From NCBI GenBank assembly GCA_035519475.1, contig DATIWI010000171.1, forward strand, positions 1-21,535: a stretch of DNA of 21,535 nucleotides, read 5' to 3'. The translations under genes were made by a program, and so were the position numbers. Positions 14,276 through 21,140 of this stretch are shown in pieces. Numbering within the stretch: position 1 is the first letter of the stretch; every line of letters starts with the position of its first letter. This stretch comes from Fen-1467 sp035519475 (GTDB lineage Bacteria; Verrucomicrobiota; Verrucomicrobiia; Opitutales; Opitutaceae). The notes below the pieces were generated by a model that was not told the DNA's origin, ran no database searches, and worked only from the letters and a program-made list of their open reading frames with translations.

Positions 14276-15211
14276 ATGGCCCAAAGGCGTGCCAACGGCG
14301 ACGAGCCACGGGCGACCAATCGGCGGGCCCGCCGCTTGGCGGGGCGGACCGCGCTGGCTGCCGGGGCGGTGCTGATCGGATCCTTGCCCGCCCCCGCCGG
14401 CGGCTTCCTAAATTGGCTGGGATTCCATCATGACGTTCAGGTGATCGCGGCGACCGACCTGACACCCGCGGGCGCGCTGCTGCGCCCCCCCAACCCGGAG
14501 CAACCCGTCTACTACGTCGCCGTGAACGCCGGCTACCACGATTTCGGCGATTCCATCGCTGGCGACAAACTCCCGGCGCCGCACGACATGGTCCGGATCA
14601 TCGCGCGGGTGTTGGCCAGCCAGGGTTACCTGCCGGCGGACGATGGGCATCCGGCGACCCAATGCATCCTTTTCGCCTGGGGAACGCTGTACCCGGTCAG
14701 GGTGCCGTCCCCATGGGATCCGAACCTCCCGTCGGTGCAGCTCAACCGCACCGCGACGGTGCGGTTCCTGGGCGGTGACAAGATCGGACTGGCGCCGGAA
14801 CACCCCGATCCCTCGTACGACTTCGCGCTGCTTCCGGGCCTGACGCGCTTCAACCCCAATGCAGAGGCGATTGCGTCAGTGGCCGGTGACGACCTCTACG
14901 TGGTCGCGCTGGCCGGCTACGAATTCCCGGTGGCCCAGCCCAAGCACCTCAAACTGCTCTGGCGAACCAAGATCAGCTGTCCGGCGTGCGGGCTGGTTCT
15001 CGCCGACACCCTGCCCACGATGGTGAGCATAGCGGCTCCGTATATCGGTCGCAGCACCGCCGTTCCCATGTGGGTGAATGCGGCGGACCGCTTCAAGCCG
15101 GACATCAAGATCGGCAATCCCAAGTTTGAGGAGTACCTCGATTCGACCGCGATGCCGATCTTCGAGTCCGGACCGGCGGCCGCGAAACCCAAACGGGACG
15201 GCAGGCCCTGA
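14276..15211 (+). CDS. Secreted or membrane-anchored protein of unknown function
   Basis: 311 aa from the ATG at 14276; an upstream in-frame ATG (14147) would add 43 residues that look like untranslated DNA. The N-terminus has Arg-rich NRRARRLAGR followed by a hydrophobic stretch (TALAAGAVLIGSLPAPAGG), a signal peptide possibly of Tat-like type, with cleavage near Ala41. The mature part contains VYYVAVNAGYHDFGDS, an FAWGTLYPV segment, and a CxxC pair in SCPACG about 60 residues from the C-terminus (KISCPACGLVLADTLP). I recognise no characterised family. The AGYHDFGD-type sequence and the conserved Trp/Tyr-rich core suggest a folded extracytoplasmic domain. It converges on the NtrC-type regulator, with a hairpin between them. 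Confidence 0.7.
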   Translation: MAQRRANGDEPRATNRRARRLAGRTALAAGAVLIGSLPAPAGGFLNWLGFHHDVQVIAATDLTPAGALLRPPNPEQPVYYVAVNAGYHDFGDSIAGDKLPAPHDMVRIIARVLASQGYLPADDGHPATQCILFAWGTLYPVRVPSPWDPNLPSVQLNRTATVRFLGGDKIGLAPEHPDPSYDFALLPGLTRFNPNAEAIASVAGDDLYVVALAGYEFPVAQPKHLKLLWRTKISCPACGLVLADTLPTMVSIAAPYIGRSTAVPMWVNAADRFKPDIKIGNPKFEEYLDSTAMPIFESGPAAAKPKRDGRP

Positions 15212-15255
15212 GTGCTGCCGCCGCTGCCGCCGAGCCTTCGCCCCTTTCAATCCGC

Positions 15256-15275
15256 CCGGCCCGGTAAGGGGCCGG
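15256..15275. terminator. Hairpin between convergent genes
   Basis: CCGGCCC and GGGCCGG form a 7-bp perfect stem with loop GGTAAG between the stop at 15211 and the regulator stop at 15300. There is no T-tract on either side, so it may act only as a barrier or a factor-dependent terminator. Confidence 0.35.
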
Positions 15276-15299
15276 TCCAGGCGCGGGCGCCGCCGCCCC

Positions 15300-16685
15300 C
15301 TACTCCCGGCCGTCCGGCTTGGGCTTATCCAGCAGCCCGTACTGCTTCAGCTTGTACTGGAGCGCGCGCCGGCTGATGCCCAGCATTCGCGCCGCCGCCT
15401 CCCGGTTCGAGGTCTCCTTCGTGAGCGTCTGCCGGATCAGGAGTTTCTCCACCTCCGCGAGCGTCATGCCCGGGCGGATGGCGAAGCTGGCGGCATCGCG
15501 GTCGTGCGCGCGCAGATAATCCGGCAAATCGTCCACGCCCACCTCCGCGCGGCGGCAGGTCAAAACGAGGCGCTCGACGACGTTGCGCAACTGCCGCACG
15601 TTGCCCGGCCACGGAAAGCGCTGGCAGAGCTGCAGCGCCTCGGCCGAGAGCCGCTGGCGCCGGCGTTTGTGTTTCGCCGTGAAATGATTCAGAAACGCCT
15701 CCACCAGCAGCGGGATGTCCTCGGCGCGCTCGCGCAGCGGCGGGACGACGATGGGCACGACGTTCAGCCGGTAAAACAAATCCTCCCGAAAGGTCCCGGC
15801 GGCCACGGACTCCTGCAGCTGTTGGTTCGTCGCCGCGACCACGCGAACGTTCACCTGGATGAGCTCCGTGCCCCCGACCATGCGGAAGCAGCCGTCCTCC
15901 AGCACACGCAGCAGATCGCCCTGCCCCTTCATCGGCAGATCGCCGATCTCGTCCAGGAAGAGCGTGCCGCCGTCGGCCAGTTGGAACCGACCGGCCTTGC
16001 TCGCGACCGCGCCGGTGAAGGCCCCTTTCATATGGCCGAACAACTCCGCCTCGACCAGCTGTTCCGGCAGCCCCGCGCAGTTCACAAAGATGAACGGGCG
16101 CCCGGCGCGCGCGCTCTTCGCATGGATCATCCGCGCCACGATCTCCTTGCCGGTGCCGCTCTCACCCTCGATCAGCACGGTGACCTCGCTGCGAGCGACT
16201 TCATCGGCCAGGCGCACCACCTGCCGGATGGCCTCGCTGTCGCCAACGAGCAGGCTCGGCTCGGAGCGCTTGCGCAGCCGCAGACGCAGCTCGCTATTCT
16301 CCGCCACCACCGACTGGAATTCCAGCGCCTTGAGCACCAGCGCCCGCAGCCGCTGCATGTCCAGCGGCTTGGTCAGATAATCGTAGGCACCCTCCTTCAT
16401 CGCCTCGACCGCGTTCGGCACCGTGCCATAGGCGGTCATCAGGATGAACAGCGTATCCCGGCTCGTCTGCCGCGTGTCCCGGAGCAACTCCAAGCCGCTC
16501 ATGTCCGGCATGCGGACGTCGGTGAGGACAAGGTTGTAGAGCCGTTCACCGAGGAGCGTGCGGGCGCTCCGCGCGTCGTTGGCCGCGTCGACAACGTAGC
16601 CCTCCCGGCGCAGCGCCTCCTGGACGCCCGCGCAGAGCCCGCGCTCGTCGTCCACCACCAAAATGTTGATCTTCGATTTATCCAT
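15300..16685 (-). CDS. Sigma-54-dependent response regulator (NtrC family)
   Basis: 461 aa in three parts. Receiver domain (about 6-120): acidic pair Asp12/Asp13, phospho-site Asp56 (LVLTDVRMP), Thr84 (ILMTAYG) and Lys106 (LTKPLD). AAA+ domain (about 145-380): Walker A GESGTGKE at 174-181, GAFTGA loop intact at 221-226 and Walker B TLFLDEIG from 241. The GAFTGA loop contacts sigma-54 in this family, so activation of sigma-54 promoters is expected. The C-terminal Fis-type helix-turn-helix reads NREAAARMLGISRRALQYKLKQYG. The ATG at 16685 lies inside the end of the kinase gene (8-nt overlap), so the two are co-translated. It is the only transcription factor of this kind in the window. Confidence 0.95.
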   Translation of the reverse strand: MDKSKINILVVDDERGLCAGVQEALRREGYVVDAANDARSARTLLGERLYNLVLTDVRMPDMSGLELLRDTRQTSRDTLFILMTAYGTVPNAVEAMKEGAYDYLTKPLDMQRLRALVLKALEFQSVVAENSELRLRLRKRSEPSLLVGDSEAIRQVVRLADEVARSEVTVLIEGESGTGKEIVARMIHAKSARAGRPFIFVNCAGLPEQLVEAELFGHMKGAFTGAVASKAGRFQLADGGTLFLDEIGDLPMKGQGDLLRVLEDGCFRMVGGTELIQVNVRVVAATNQQLQESVAAGTFREDLFYRLNVVPIVVPPLRERAEDIPLLVEAFLNHFTAKHKRRRQRLSAEALQLCQRFPWPGNVRQLRNVVERLVLTCRRAEVGVDDLPDYLRAHDRDAASFAIRPGMTLAEVEKLLIRQTLTKETSNREAAARMLGISRRALQYKLKQYGLLDKPKPDGRE

Positions 16686-17430
16686 GCGTCGGGGCCTCCC
16701 GCAGGGGCAGCTGCAGCGTGAAGGCTGCGCCGCCGTTCGCCCGGTCGTTCACCGTCACCACGCCGCCGTGCGCGGTCGCGATCTGCTGCACGATCCACAG
16801 CCCGAGGCCGCTGCCCTCGGATTTGGTGGTGAAGAACGGCTCGAAGATGGCGGATTTCCTTTCGCCGGGCACACCCGGACCATTGTCGGTCACCTGCAAC
16901 GAGAAAGTCCCGAGCGCCGGATCCGCCCGCGCGCTGATCTCGATCCGGCCGTTGCGCTCGACCGCCTGGACGGCGTTGATGACCAGGTTGATCAGCGCCT
17001 GCTTGAGCTGGCCGGGATCGGCCGTCAGCGGCGGCAGCGACTCCGGGAGATCCATCGCGATTTCGATCTGCCGCTCGGCCGCCTCGGGGCGCAGCAGCTC
17101 GCAGACATAGCGGATCACCTCGGCCACGTCCACGGTCTGCAGTTCGACCGAGGAGGGCGCGGCGAGGCTCAGGAATTGCCTCACCAGGTTCTCCAGACGC
17201 TGCAGCTCGCTGCGGATGATCTCGAAGCGACCCGCGGTCTGGGCCTTGAGCGGCGGGGCGACCTGGGCCAAATCCTCCTCCAACAACTGCACGTGGATGG
17301 CGAGCGAACTGAGCGGGTTGCGGATCTCGTGCGCCAGCCGGGCGAGCAGGCGCGAGAGCAACCGCTGCTTTTCCTCCGCCGCCAGCTGAGATCCGTCCGG
17401 CCCCAGGGCCGCTGTCAGTAGTTTTTCCAC
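16678..17430 (-). CDS. Sensorless soluble histidine kinase (NtrB-like)
   Basis: 250 aa. An in-frame TAG just upstream forces the start to the GTG at 17430 or later. The H-box is RLAHEIRNPLSSLAIHVQLLE with His34 as phosphorylation site; the ATP-binding domain shows LINLVINAVQAV (N box), VTDNGPGVP (G1), FEPFFTTKSEGSGLGLWIVQ (F and G2) boxes. There is no membrane helix and no PAS or other input domain, only about 25 residues before the H-box helix. Input must come from partner proteins or from the helical start, or another protein supplies the signal. It is the partner of the sigma-54 activator encoded downstream. The gene starts about 120 bp from the repeat array. Confidence 0.93.
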   Translation of the reverse strand: MEKLLTAALGPDGSQLAAEEKQRLLSRLLARLAHEIRNPLSSLAIHVQLLEEDLAQVAPPLKAQTAGRFEIIRSELQRLENLVRQFLSLAAPSSVELQTVDVAEVIRYVCELLRPEAAERQIEIAMDLPESLPPLTADPGQLKQALINLVINAVQAVERNGRIEISARADPALGTFSLQVTDNGPGVPGERKSAIFEPFFTTKSEGSGLGLWIVQQIATAHGGVVTVNDRANGGAAFTLQLPLREAPTHG

Positions 17431-17549
17431 CGTCGCAGGCTACCAGATTATCCGGCCGGAGCCAGCCCGCGCTGCACGGCGCCTCCGTTTTGACCGGGCG
17501 TGCCGCCGCGCGATGCCCCCCGGCGTCATCCGCCTGAACCACCGCGGAA

Positions 17550-17572
17550 CATGTCAACTATCAGTTGACATG
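17550..17572. promoter_or_regulatory. Palindrome copy 1
   Basis: CATGTCAACT-ATC-AGTTGACATG: a 10-bp perfect inverted repeat with a three-base centre, the copy nearest to the kinase gene (centre about 131 bp from its GTG). Its right flank differs from the other copies. Confidence 0.75.
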
Positions 17573-17658
17573 AGCGATGGTACCTTCGCCGGCCTCCGCC
17601 TTCGCAGCGCGAGAAGCCGCGCGTTTCTTCCTCGAATCACCCACGCCCACACGGCGCA

Positions 17659-17683
17659 ACATGTCAACTATTGGTTGACATGT
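17659..17683. promoter_or_regulatory. Palindrome copy 2
   Basis: ACATGTCAAC-TATTG-GTTGACATGT: 10-bp perfect arms around a five-base centre, opening the first full ~260-bp unit. Confidence 0.8.
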
Positions 17684-17917
17684 CCGGTGAGGCGGATCGG
17701 CGGATGGGAAGGCTCCGAGGTGCGGCGGCGTGCTCGTCGGGAGGGCCCCCACCCCGCCGGTCGCGCGGCCGGAGGCCCGGCCTGGCTGTCCCGGCGATGA
17801 ACCCGATTTCCTCCGGCCACCGGACGGCACGGCGCATCCGCCTGCGCCGGGCTGCCGCTTCGCCGCGCGAGAAGCCGCGCGTTTGTTCCTGGAATTGCCC
17901 ACGCCGCTCCCGGCGCA

Positions 17918-17942
17918 ACATGTCAACTATTGGTTGACATGT
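17918..17942. promoter_or_regulatory. Palindrome copy 3
   Basis: Identical to copy 2 (ACATGTCAAC-TATTG-GTTGACATGT), opening the second full unit. Confidence 0.8.
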
Positions 17943-18177
17943 CCGGTGAGGCGGATCGGCGGATGGGAAGGCTCCGAGGTGCGGCGGCGCGCTCGTCGGG
18001 AGGGCCCCCACCCCCGCCGGTCGCGCGGCCGGTCGGCCCGGCCTGATCGTCACGGCGATAAAGTCGATTCCCTCCGGCCATTGGCCGGCACGGCGCATCC
18101 GCCTGCGCCGGGCGGCCGCTGCGCGGCGCGAGAAGCCGCGCGTTTCTTCCCTGAATCACCCACGCCCACACGGCGCA

Positions 18178-18202
18178 ACATGTCAACTATTAGTTGACAT
18201 GT
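18178..18202. promoter_or_regulatory. Palindrome copy 4
   Basis: ACATGTCAACT-ATT-AGTTGACATGT: 11-bp perfect arms, the most symmetrical copy, opening the truncated last unit. The compensating A here makes the arms one base longer than in copies 2 and 3. Confidence 0.8.
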
Positions 18203-18362
18203 GGGCTTGGGCGGCTGCGCGGACAGGAATGGCCCGAGGTGCGGCGGCGCGCTCGTCGGGAGGGCCCCCACCCCCGCCGGTCGCGCGGCCGGCCGCCCCG
18301 GCCTGACCGTCCCGGCGATGGACCCGATTTCCTCCGGCCACCGGCCGTCCCGGCGCGTCCGC

Positions 18363-19607
18363 TCAACGCTCTTCCGGCGGCTTCACCCGGCTGAAGGCGC
18401 GCCAGATGGCGAGGTCATAGGCGCTCTTGAGGCCGCCGCTGATGACAAAACACCAGCCGGCGAGCGCCGGCACCCCCATGAGCGGCCCCGCTGCCAGCGG
18501 TCCCAGCGCGGTGCCGACCTGCCGGATCGTCGTGGTGATGCCGTTCGCAGCCGAGCGTTCCGCGGCGGGTACAATCGCGTTGACGTAGCTTTGCCGGGTC
18601 GGCACGTCCATCTGCGCGATCAGGTGCCGGGCAAGCAGCACGCCCACCGCCGACCAGAGCGTGGGCATGAAGGGCACCAGCATCAGCAGCACGTTGGACG
18701 GCAGATGCGTGAATACCATCGTATTCAGCAGGCCGAAGCGTCTCGCCAGGGGCACCGCAGCCAGCGCGGACAGCCCGGACAGCAGTGTCGTGCCGAAGAA
18801 GATACCGCCGAGCACCGCCAGATCGACGCCGAATTTCCGGTGAAACCAGTAGGCTACGAAGCTCTGCACGATGAAACCGCCGCCGAACGCATCGAGCGTG
18901 AACAGGGCGCTGAGCTTCGCGACATGGCCCTTGGCCTCCAGCAGACCATGCCACGAGGCCGGGACCACCCCGCGGCCCGAGGCCGGGTCGACCTGGGGAG
19001 GCTCGACCCGATGGCCGACCAACGAAAACGTGACCAGCAATCCCCCGCCGAATGCGGCGTAGAGCCAAAGCAGCGCCCGGTAGCTCGCTGGCGGTGTCCA
19101 GCCGCCGTGCTGCAGCTGGCCCGCGGCCCAGCCGCCGAACAGCGCCCCGAGCGCGTTGGCGGTAAAGCCGAGCACATGCGACCAGGCGAACACCCGCGTG
19201 CGGTCCCGGTCGCGAATCACCTCGGCCAGGCAGGCCTGCTCGATCGCCAGGAAGGGACCAAGCTCGTTTCCGCTCGGGCTGAGCACGCCGATGACGGCCG
19301 CGATCAACAGCAGCCAGAAATTGCCGAGCACTGCCATGCCCGCTCCCCCGAAAATCATGAGCACGGCGCCGGCCAGCAGCATCCGCCGCCGTCCGAGGCG
19401 GTCGGCGCGCGTCGTCAGGCTCAGCGAGATGGCGGCGTCGCCCAACAGGGTAAACGCGAGCAGCACGCCCACCCGCGTCTCGGAATAGCCGAGTGACCGG
19501 AGATAGAGCACGAGCACCACAGCCAGAAAGCCGTAGGCAAAGAGCCGCAGAATCCGGGCGGCAAAGAGCAGCGTGTAATCGCGGGGCGCGGATGTCGGCA
19601 GGGGCAT
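18363..19607 (-). CDS. Major facilitator superfamily transporter
   Basis: 414 aa from the ATG at 19607, chosen because it precedes a typical start into the first membrane helix (DYTLLFAARILRLFAYGFLAVVLVLYL); an open frame continues upstream but looks non-coding. About twelve hydrophobic segments are visible. The loop after helix 2 is TTRADRLGRRRMLLAG, the standard MFS motif (G/D-x-x-x-D-R-x-G-R-R). A second, similar motif is not preserved in the middle. It should be an inner-membrane exporter or facilitator; the substrate is unknown, though this subgroup is often annotated as a drug or sugar efflux transporter. It stands alone, with the repeat array reaching exactly to its stop codon. Confidence 0.9.
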   Translation of the reverse strand: MPLPTSAPRDYTLLFAARILRLFAYGFLAVVLVLYLRSLGYSETRVGVLLAFTLLGDAAISLSLTTRADRLGRRRMLLAGAVLMIFGGAGMAVLGNFWLLLIAAVIGVLSPSGNELGPFLAIEQACLAEVIRDRDRTRVFAWSHVLGFTANALGALFGGWAAGQLQHGGWTPPASYRALLWLYAAFGGGLLVTFSLVGHRVEPPQVDPASGRGVVPASWHGLLEAKGHVAKLSALFTLDAFGGGFIVQSFVAYWFHRKFGVDLAVLGGIFFGTTLLSGLSALAAVPLARRFGLLNTMVFTHLPSNVLLMLVPFMPTLWSAVGVLLARHLIAQMDVPTRQSYVNAIVPAAERSAANGITTTIRQVGTALGPLAAGPLMGVPALAGWCFVISGGLKSAYDLAIWRAFSRVKPPEER

Positions 19608-19708
19608 GGCGCGAGCGGAGGCAATGGAACGCCAACTCCGCTCCGGTGCAAGCGCGCCCACTTCCGCTCCGCTGGTGCCGGGCGGCGGGCGCATGCGACA
19701 TGCCCCTC

Positions 19709-19727
19709 GCCGCCGCCTCGCGGCGGC
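19709..19727. terminator. Strong GC hairpin downstream of the 77-aa gene
   Basis: GCCGCCGC-CTC-GCGGCGGC, an 8-bp perfect stem, sits about 68 bp beyond the stop of the small membrane protein and about 100 bp upstream of the MFS start. There is no T-tract, so termination is uncertain. Confidence 0.35.
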
Positions 19728-19794
19728 CGAATGAACCACTGCAGGGCAGCGGCGGGATCCCGGCTGCTACCCTGCGCGGGCCGCCTGGCCGGCG

Positions 19795-20028
19795 TCACGG
19801 CTGCGCCGGCGCGGCGTCGGGCTTGGGCTTGTCCGCCTTCGTCGAAAGCATCCACAGCCACACGCAAAGAGCGCCGGTGATGATCACCGCCAGGGCGCTG
19901 AACTTGCGGGGAACGGAATACCCGCCGAGAACCATTTGGAATCGAGTGATGACCCGCAGCACGTGTGCGAGGCACATCAGACCGAAGACGGCGCTCGCGA
20001 CGCGTAGTCCGACAGCTGGAGAGTTCAT
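19795..20028 (-). CDS. 77-aa membrane protein, two helices
   Basis: The ATG at 20028 has a good ribosome binding site, AAGGA 7 nt upstream (GGAAGGATATCATC). Two hydrophobic helices (about 8-27 and 42-62) are separated by RVITRFQMVLGGYSVPRKFS, and the short tail KADKPKPDAAPAQP is Lys/Pro-rich. With an even number of helices the two ends lie on the same side. I recognise no family with certainty; it is similar in size and layout to uncharacterised small membrane proteins of this lineage. The gene is alone, separated by 216 bp (with two GGGA-loop hairpins) from the MauE-like gene upstream. Confidence 0.72.
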   Translation of the reverse strand: MNSPAVGLRVASAVFGLMCLAHVLRVITRFQMVLGGYSVPRKFSALAVIITGALCVWLWMLSTKADKPKPDAAPAQP

Positions 20029-20050
20029 GATGATATCCTTCCTTATCCTG

Positions 20051-20066
20051 CCCGCGGGAGCGGGCC
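20051..20066. other. GGGA-loop hairpin in the leader of the 77-aa gene
   Basis: GCCCGC-GGGA-GCGGGC, a 6-bp perfect stem with a tetraloop, lies about 10 bases upstream of the ribosome binding site of the 77-aa gene. It could affect translation or end the upstream transcript. Confidence 0.35.
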
Positions 20067-20158
20067 TCTTGTCGATGCTTGGGGCGGGGCAGCACCGCTT
20101 CTCCCACGAATCAAGTCGCCCTTCAATCCGATTCAGGCCCCGGATGGCAGCAGCTGGA

Positions 20159-20178
20159 GGACGCGCGGGAGCGCGTCC
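20159..20178. terminator. GGGA-loop hairpin after the MauE-like gene
   Basis: GGACGCGC-GGGA-GCGCGTCC, an 8-bp perfect stem with the same tetraloop as the hairpin at 20051-20066, sits 66 bp after the MauE-like stop on the minus strand. No T-tract follows. Confidence 0.35.
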
Positions 20179-20244
20179 CCACTCGCCGCCCGCCCCAGCC
20201 TCCCGCGCCCCGGTCGGCTGTCCAGACGGCCAAGGCCAGTCGAC

Positions 20245-20694
20245 TCAACGCCCTGCGCGTTCCGCCGCGTGCCGCTCGCGGAGGAGCAGCCAGCCGCCGA
20301 GACCAAGCAGGGCGACGCTCCGCAGCAGGCTCAGGAGCAGCGACGCCCGGCTGCCGCCGTCGCCCCCGAAGCAGCCGCAGCCGATGTCGAGATCGCGCAG
20401 CACCGCCGAGGCGATGGCCCCGGCAAACCCGCCGCACAGGCCCACCAGCACGGCCAGCGCGCCCCCGCGGACGCGCGGCCACAACACGCCGAGACCGGCG
20501 ACGATTTCCAGCCAAGGCAGGTAGAGCGCCAGCGCCGCCGCGGCCGGATACGGCAGCAGCCGAAAGTTGTCGATCGCGAGCGCGAAGGCCGCGGGATCCA
20601 GCGCCTTGAGAATCCCGGCATAGAGGAAGGCCGCGGCCAGCAACAGCCGCGCGATCAGCGCCATCAACCGAGCGGCTTTTGCGCTTTCAGCCAT
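20245..20694 (-). CDS. MauE/DoxX-like redox-associated membrane protein
   Basis: 149 aa from the ATG at 20694, because GGAGG ends 9 nt upstream of it; the ATG at 20703 is directly against the same GGAGG and is the less likely start. Four membrane helices are visible, with LARLLLAAAFLYAGILKALDP at the start, matching the MauE/DoxX pattern, and DLDIGCGCFGGDGG with Cys106 and Cys108 after helix 3. Proteins of this family sit near redox-protein assembly or electron-transfer genes; the reaction is not established. The gene overlaps the end of the rhodanese gene by 31 nt, so the two are translationally coupled. The CxC pair may be redox-active, which is inference. Confidence 0.85.
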   Translation of the reverse strand: MAESAKAARLMALIARLLLAAAFLYAGILKALDPAAFALAIDNFRLLPYPAAAALALYLPWLEIVAGLGVLWPRVRGGALAVLVGLCGGFAGAIASAVLRDLDIGCGCFGGDGGSRASLLLSLLRSVALLGLGGWLLLRERHAAERAGR

Positions 20695-21140
20695 GCGCTC
20701 CATCCTCCTTTCAGCACAAACACGTCGCCGACACCCAGTTCGCGGCGCAGCCGACGCGCCACCGACTGACTCGCTTCGCAGTCCTTGTCGTCGCAATACA
20801 CCACCACGCGGGCGCCGGGCCGCCACGCCGCGACCACGGCTTGGAACAGCCCTTCCCAGCCCCCGCCCAGCCTGAGCGAAAGCGCGCCGGGGATATGCCG
20901 CCGCGCGTAGGCGTCGGCGCTCCGCGCATCGACGAATAGCACCTGCCCGCGCCAGTCCTGCACCGTGGCCCACGCCACCTCCGGCACCAGCGCCTGATCG
21001 CGCGACCACGCCGGGCGCAGCGGATGCCACCCCGCCGCGAGCACCGCCGGAATCACGGCTGCCAGCAACAAGACGCCGGCCTGGCGGAGAATCTGCGGGG
21101 ATGCGGCCGGCGGCCGCATCATGCCATTTTCGGTCGTCAT
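20664..21140 (-). CDS. Membrane-anchored single-domain rhodanese
   Basis: 158 aa from the ATG at 21140, which overlaps the stop of the upstream gene (ATGA). Residues about 17-37 (ILRQAGVLLLAAVIPAVLAAG) form one membrane helix or uncleaved signal, so the domain is probably on the periplasmic side. The rhodanese domain has LFVDARSADAYARRHIPGALSL and the active-site loop VVVYCDDKDCEASQSVARRL; Cys116 is the likely sulfur-accepting residue, Cys121 a second cysteine nearby. Rhodaneses move sulfane sulfur, but the loop here differs from the classical CRxGx(R/T), so a redox or sulfur-carrier role is as likely. It lies between the partly seen upstream gene and the MauE-like gene in a tight operon. Confidence 0.88.
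   Translation of the reverse strand: MTTENGMMRPPAASPQILRQAGVLLLAAVIPAVLAAGWHPLRPAWSRDQALVPEVAWATVQDWRGQVLFVDARSADAYARRHIPGALSLRLGGGWEGLFQAVVAAWRPGARVVVYCDDKDCEASQSVARRLRRELGVGDVFVLKGGWSAWLKAQKPLG

Larger units (their letters stand above)
17549..18362. repeat. Tandem array of ~260-bp units, each led by a palindrome
   Basis: Four units start at 17549, 17659, 17918 and 18178; spacings are 110, 259 and 260 bp. The two full units share nearly all of their first 85 bases and most of the rest. The last unit is cut at 18362, directly at the stop codon of the MFS gene, and the first keeps only its palindrome, about 25 unlike bases and the last ~60 bases of the unit. Each unit holds the palindrome, a GC-rich middle with several possible hairpins (for example CCGG-N8-CCGG-like arms), and GCGCG-AGAAGC-CGCGC near its end. 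No coding frame survives the 259/260 period, and no transposase or long terminal repeats flank it. It fills the whole gap between the MFS gene and the kinase upstream region. Confidence 0.85.

Noticed and set aside
17491..17505. Sigma-54-like site upstream of the kinase
   Set aside because: GGCACG is present, but the -12 GC is TC (GGCACG-CCCGG-TCAA), so the essential part of the promoter is missing.
17561..18271. Repeated reading frames inside the palindrome array
   Set aside because: The unit period of 259 or 260 bases shifts the frame from unit to unit, start codons lie in the palindrome (ATGTCAAC), and no protein motif is seen.
17549..18362. CRISPR array
   Set aside because: Units of about 260 bp with shared long sequence do not fit repeat-spacer structure and no cas gene is near.
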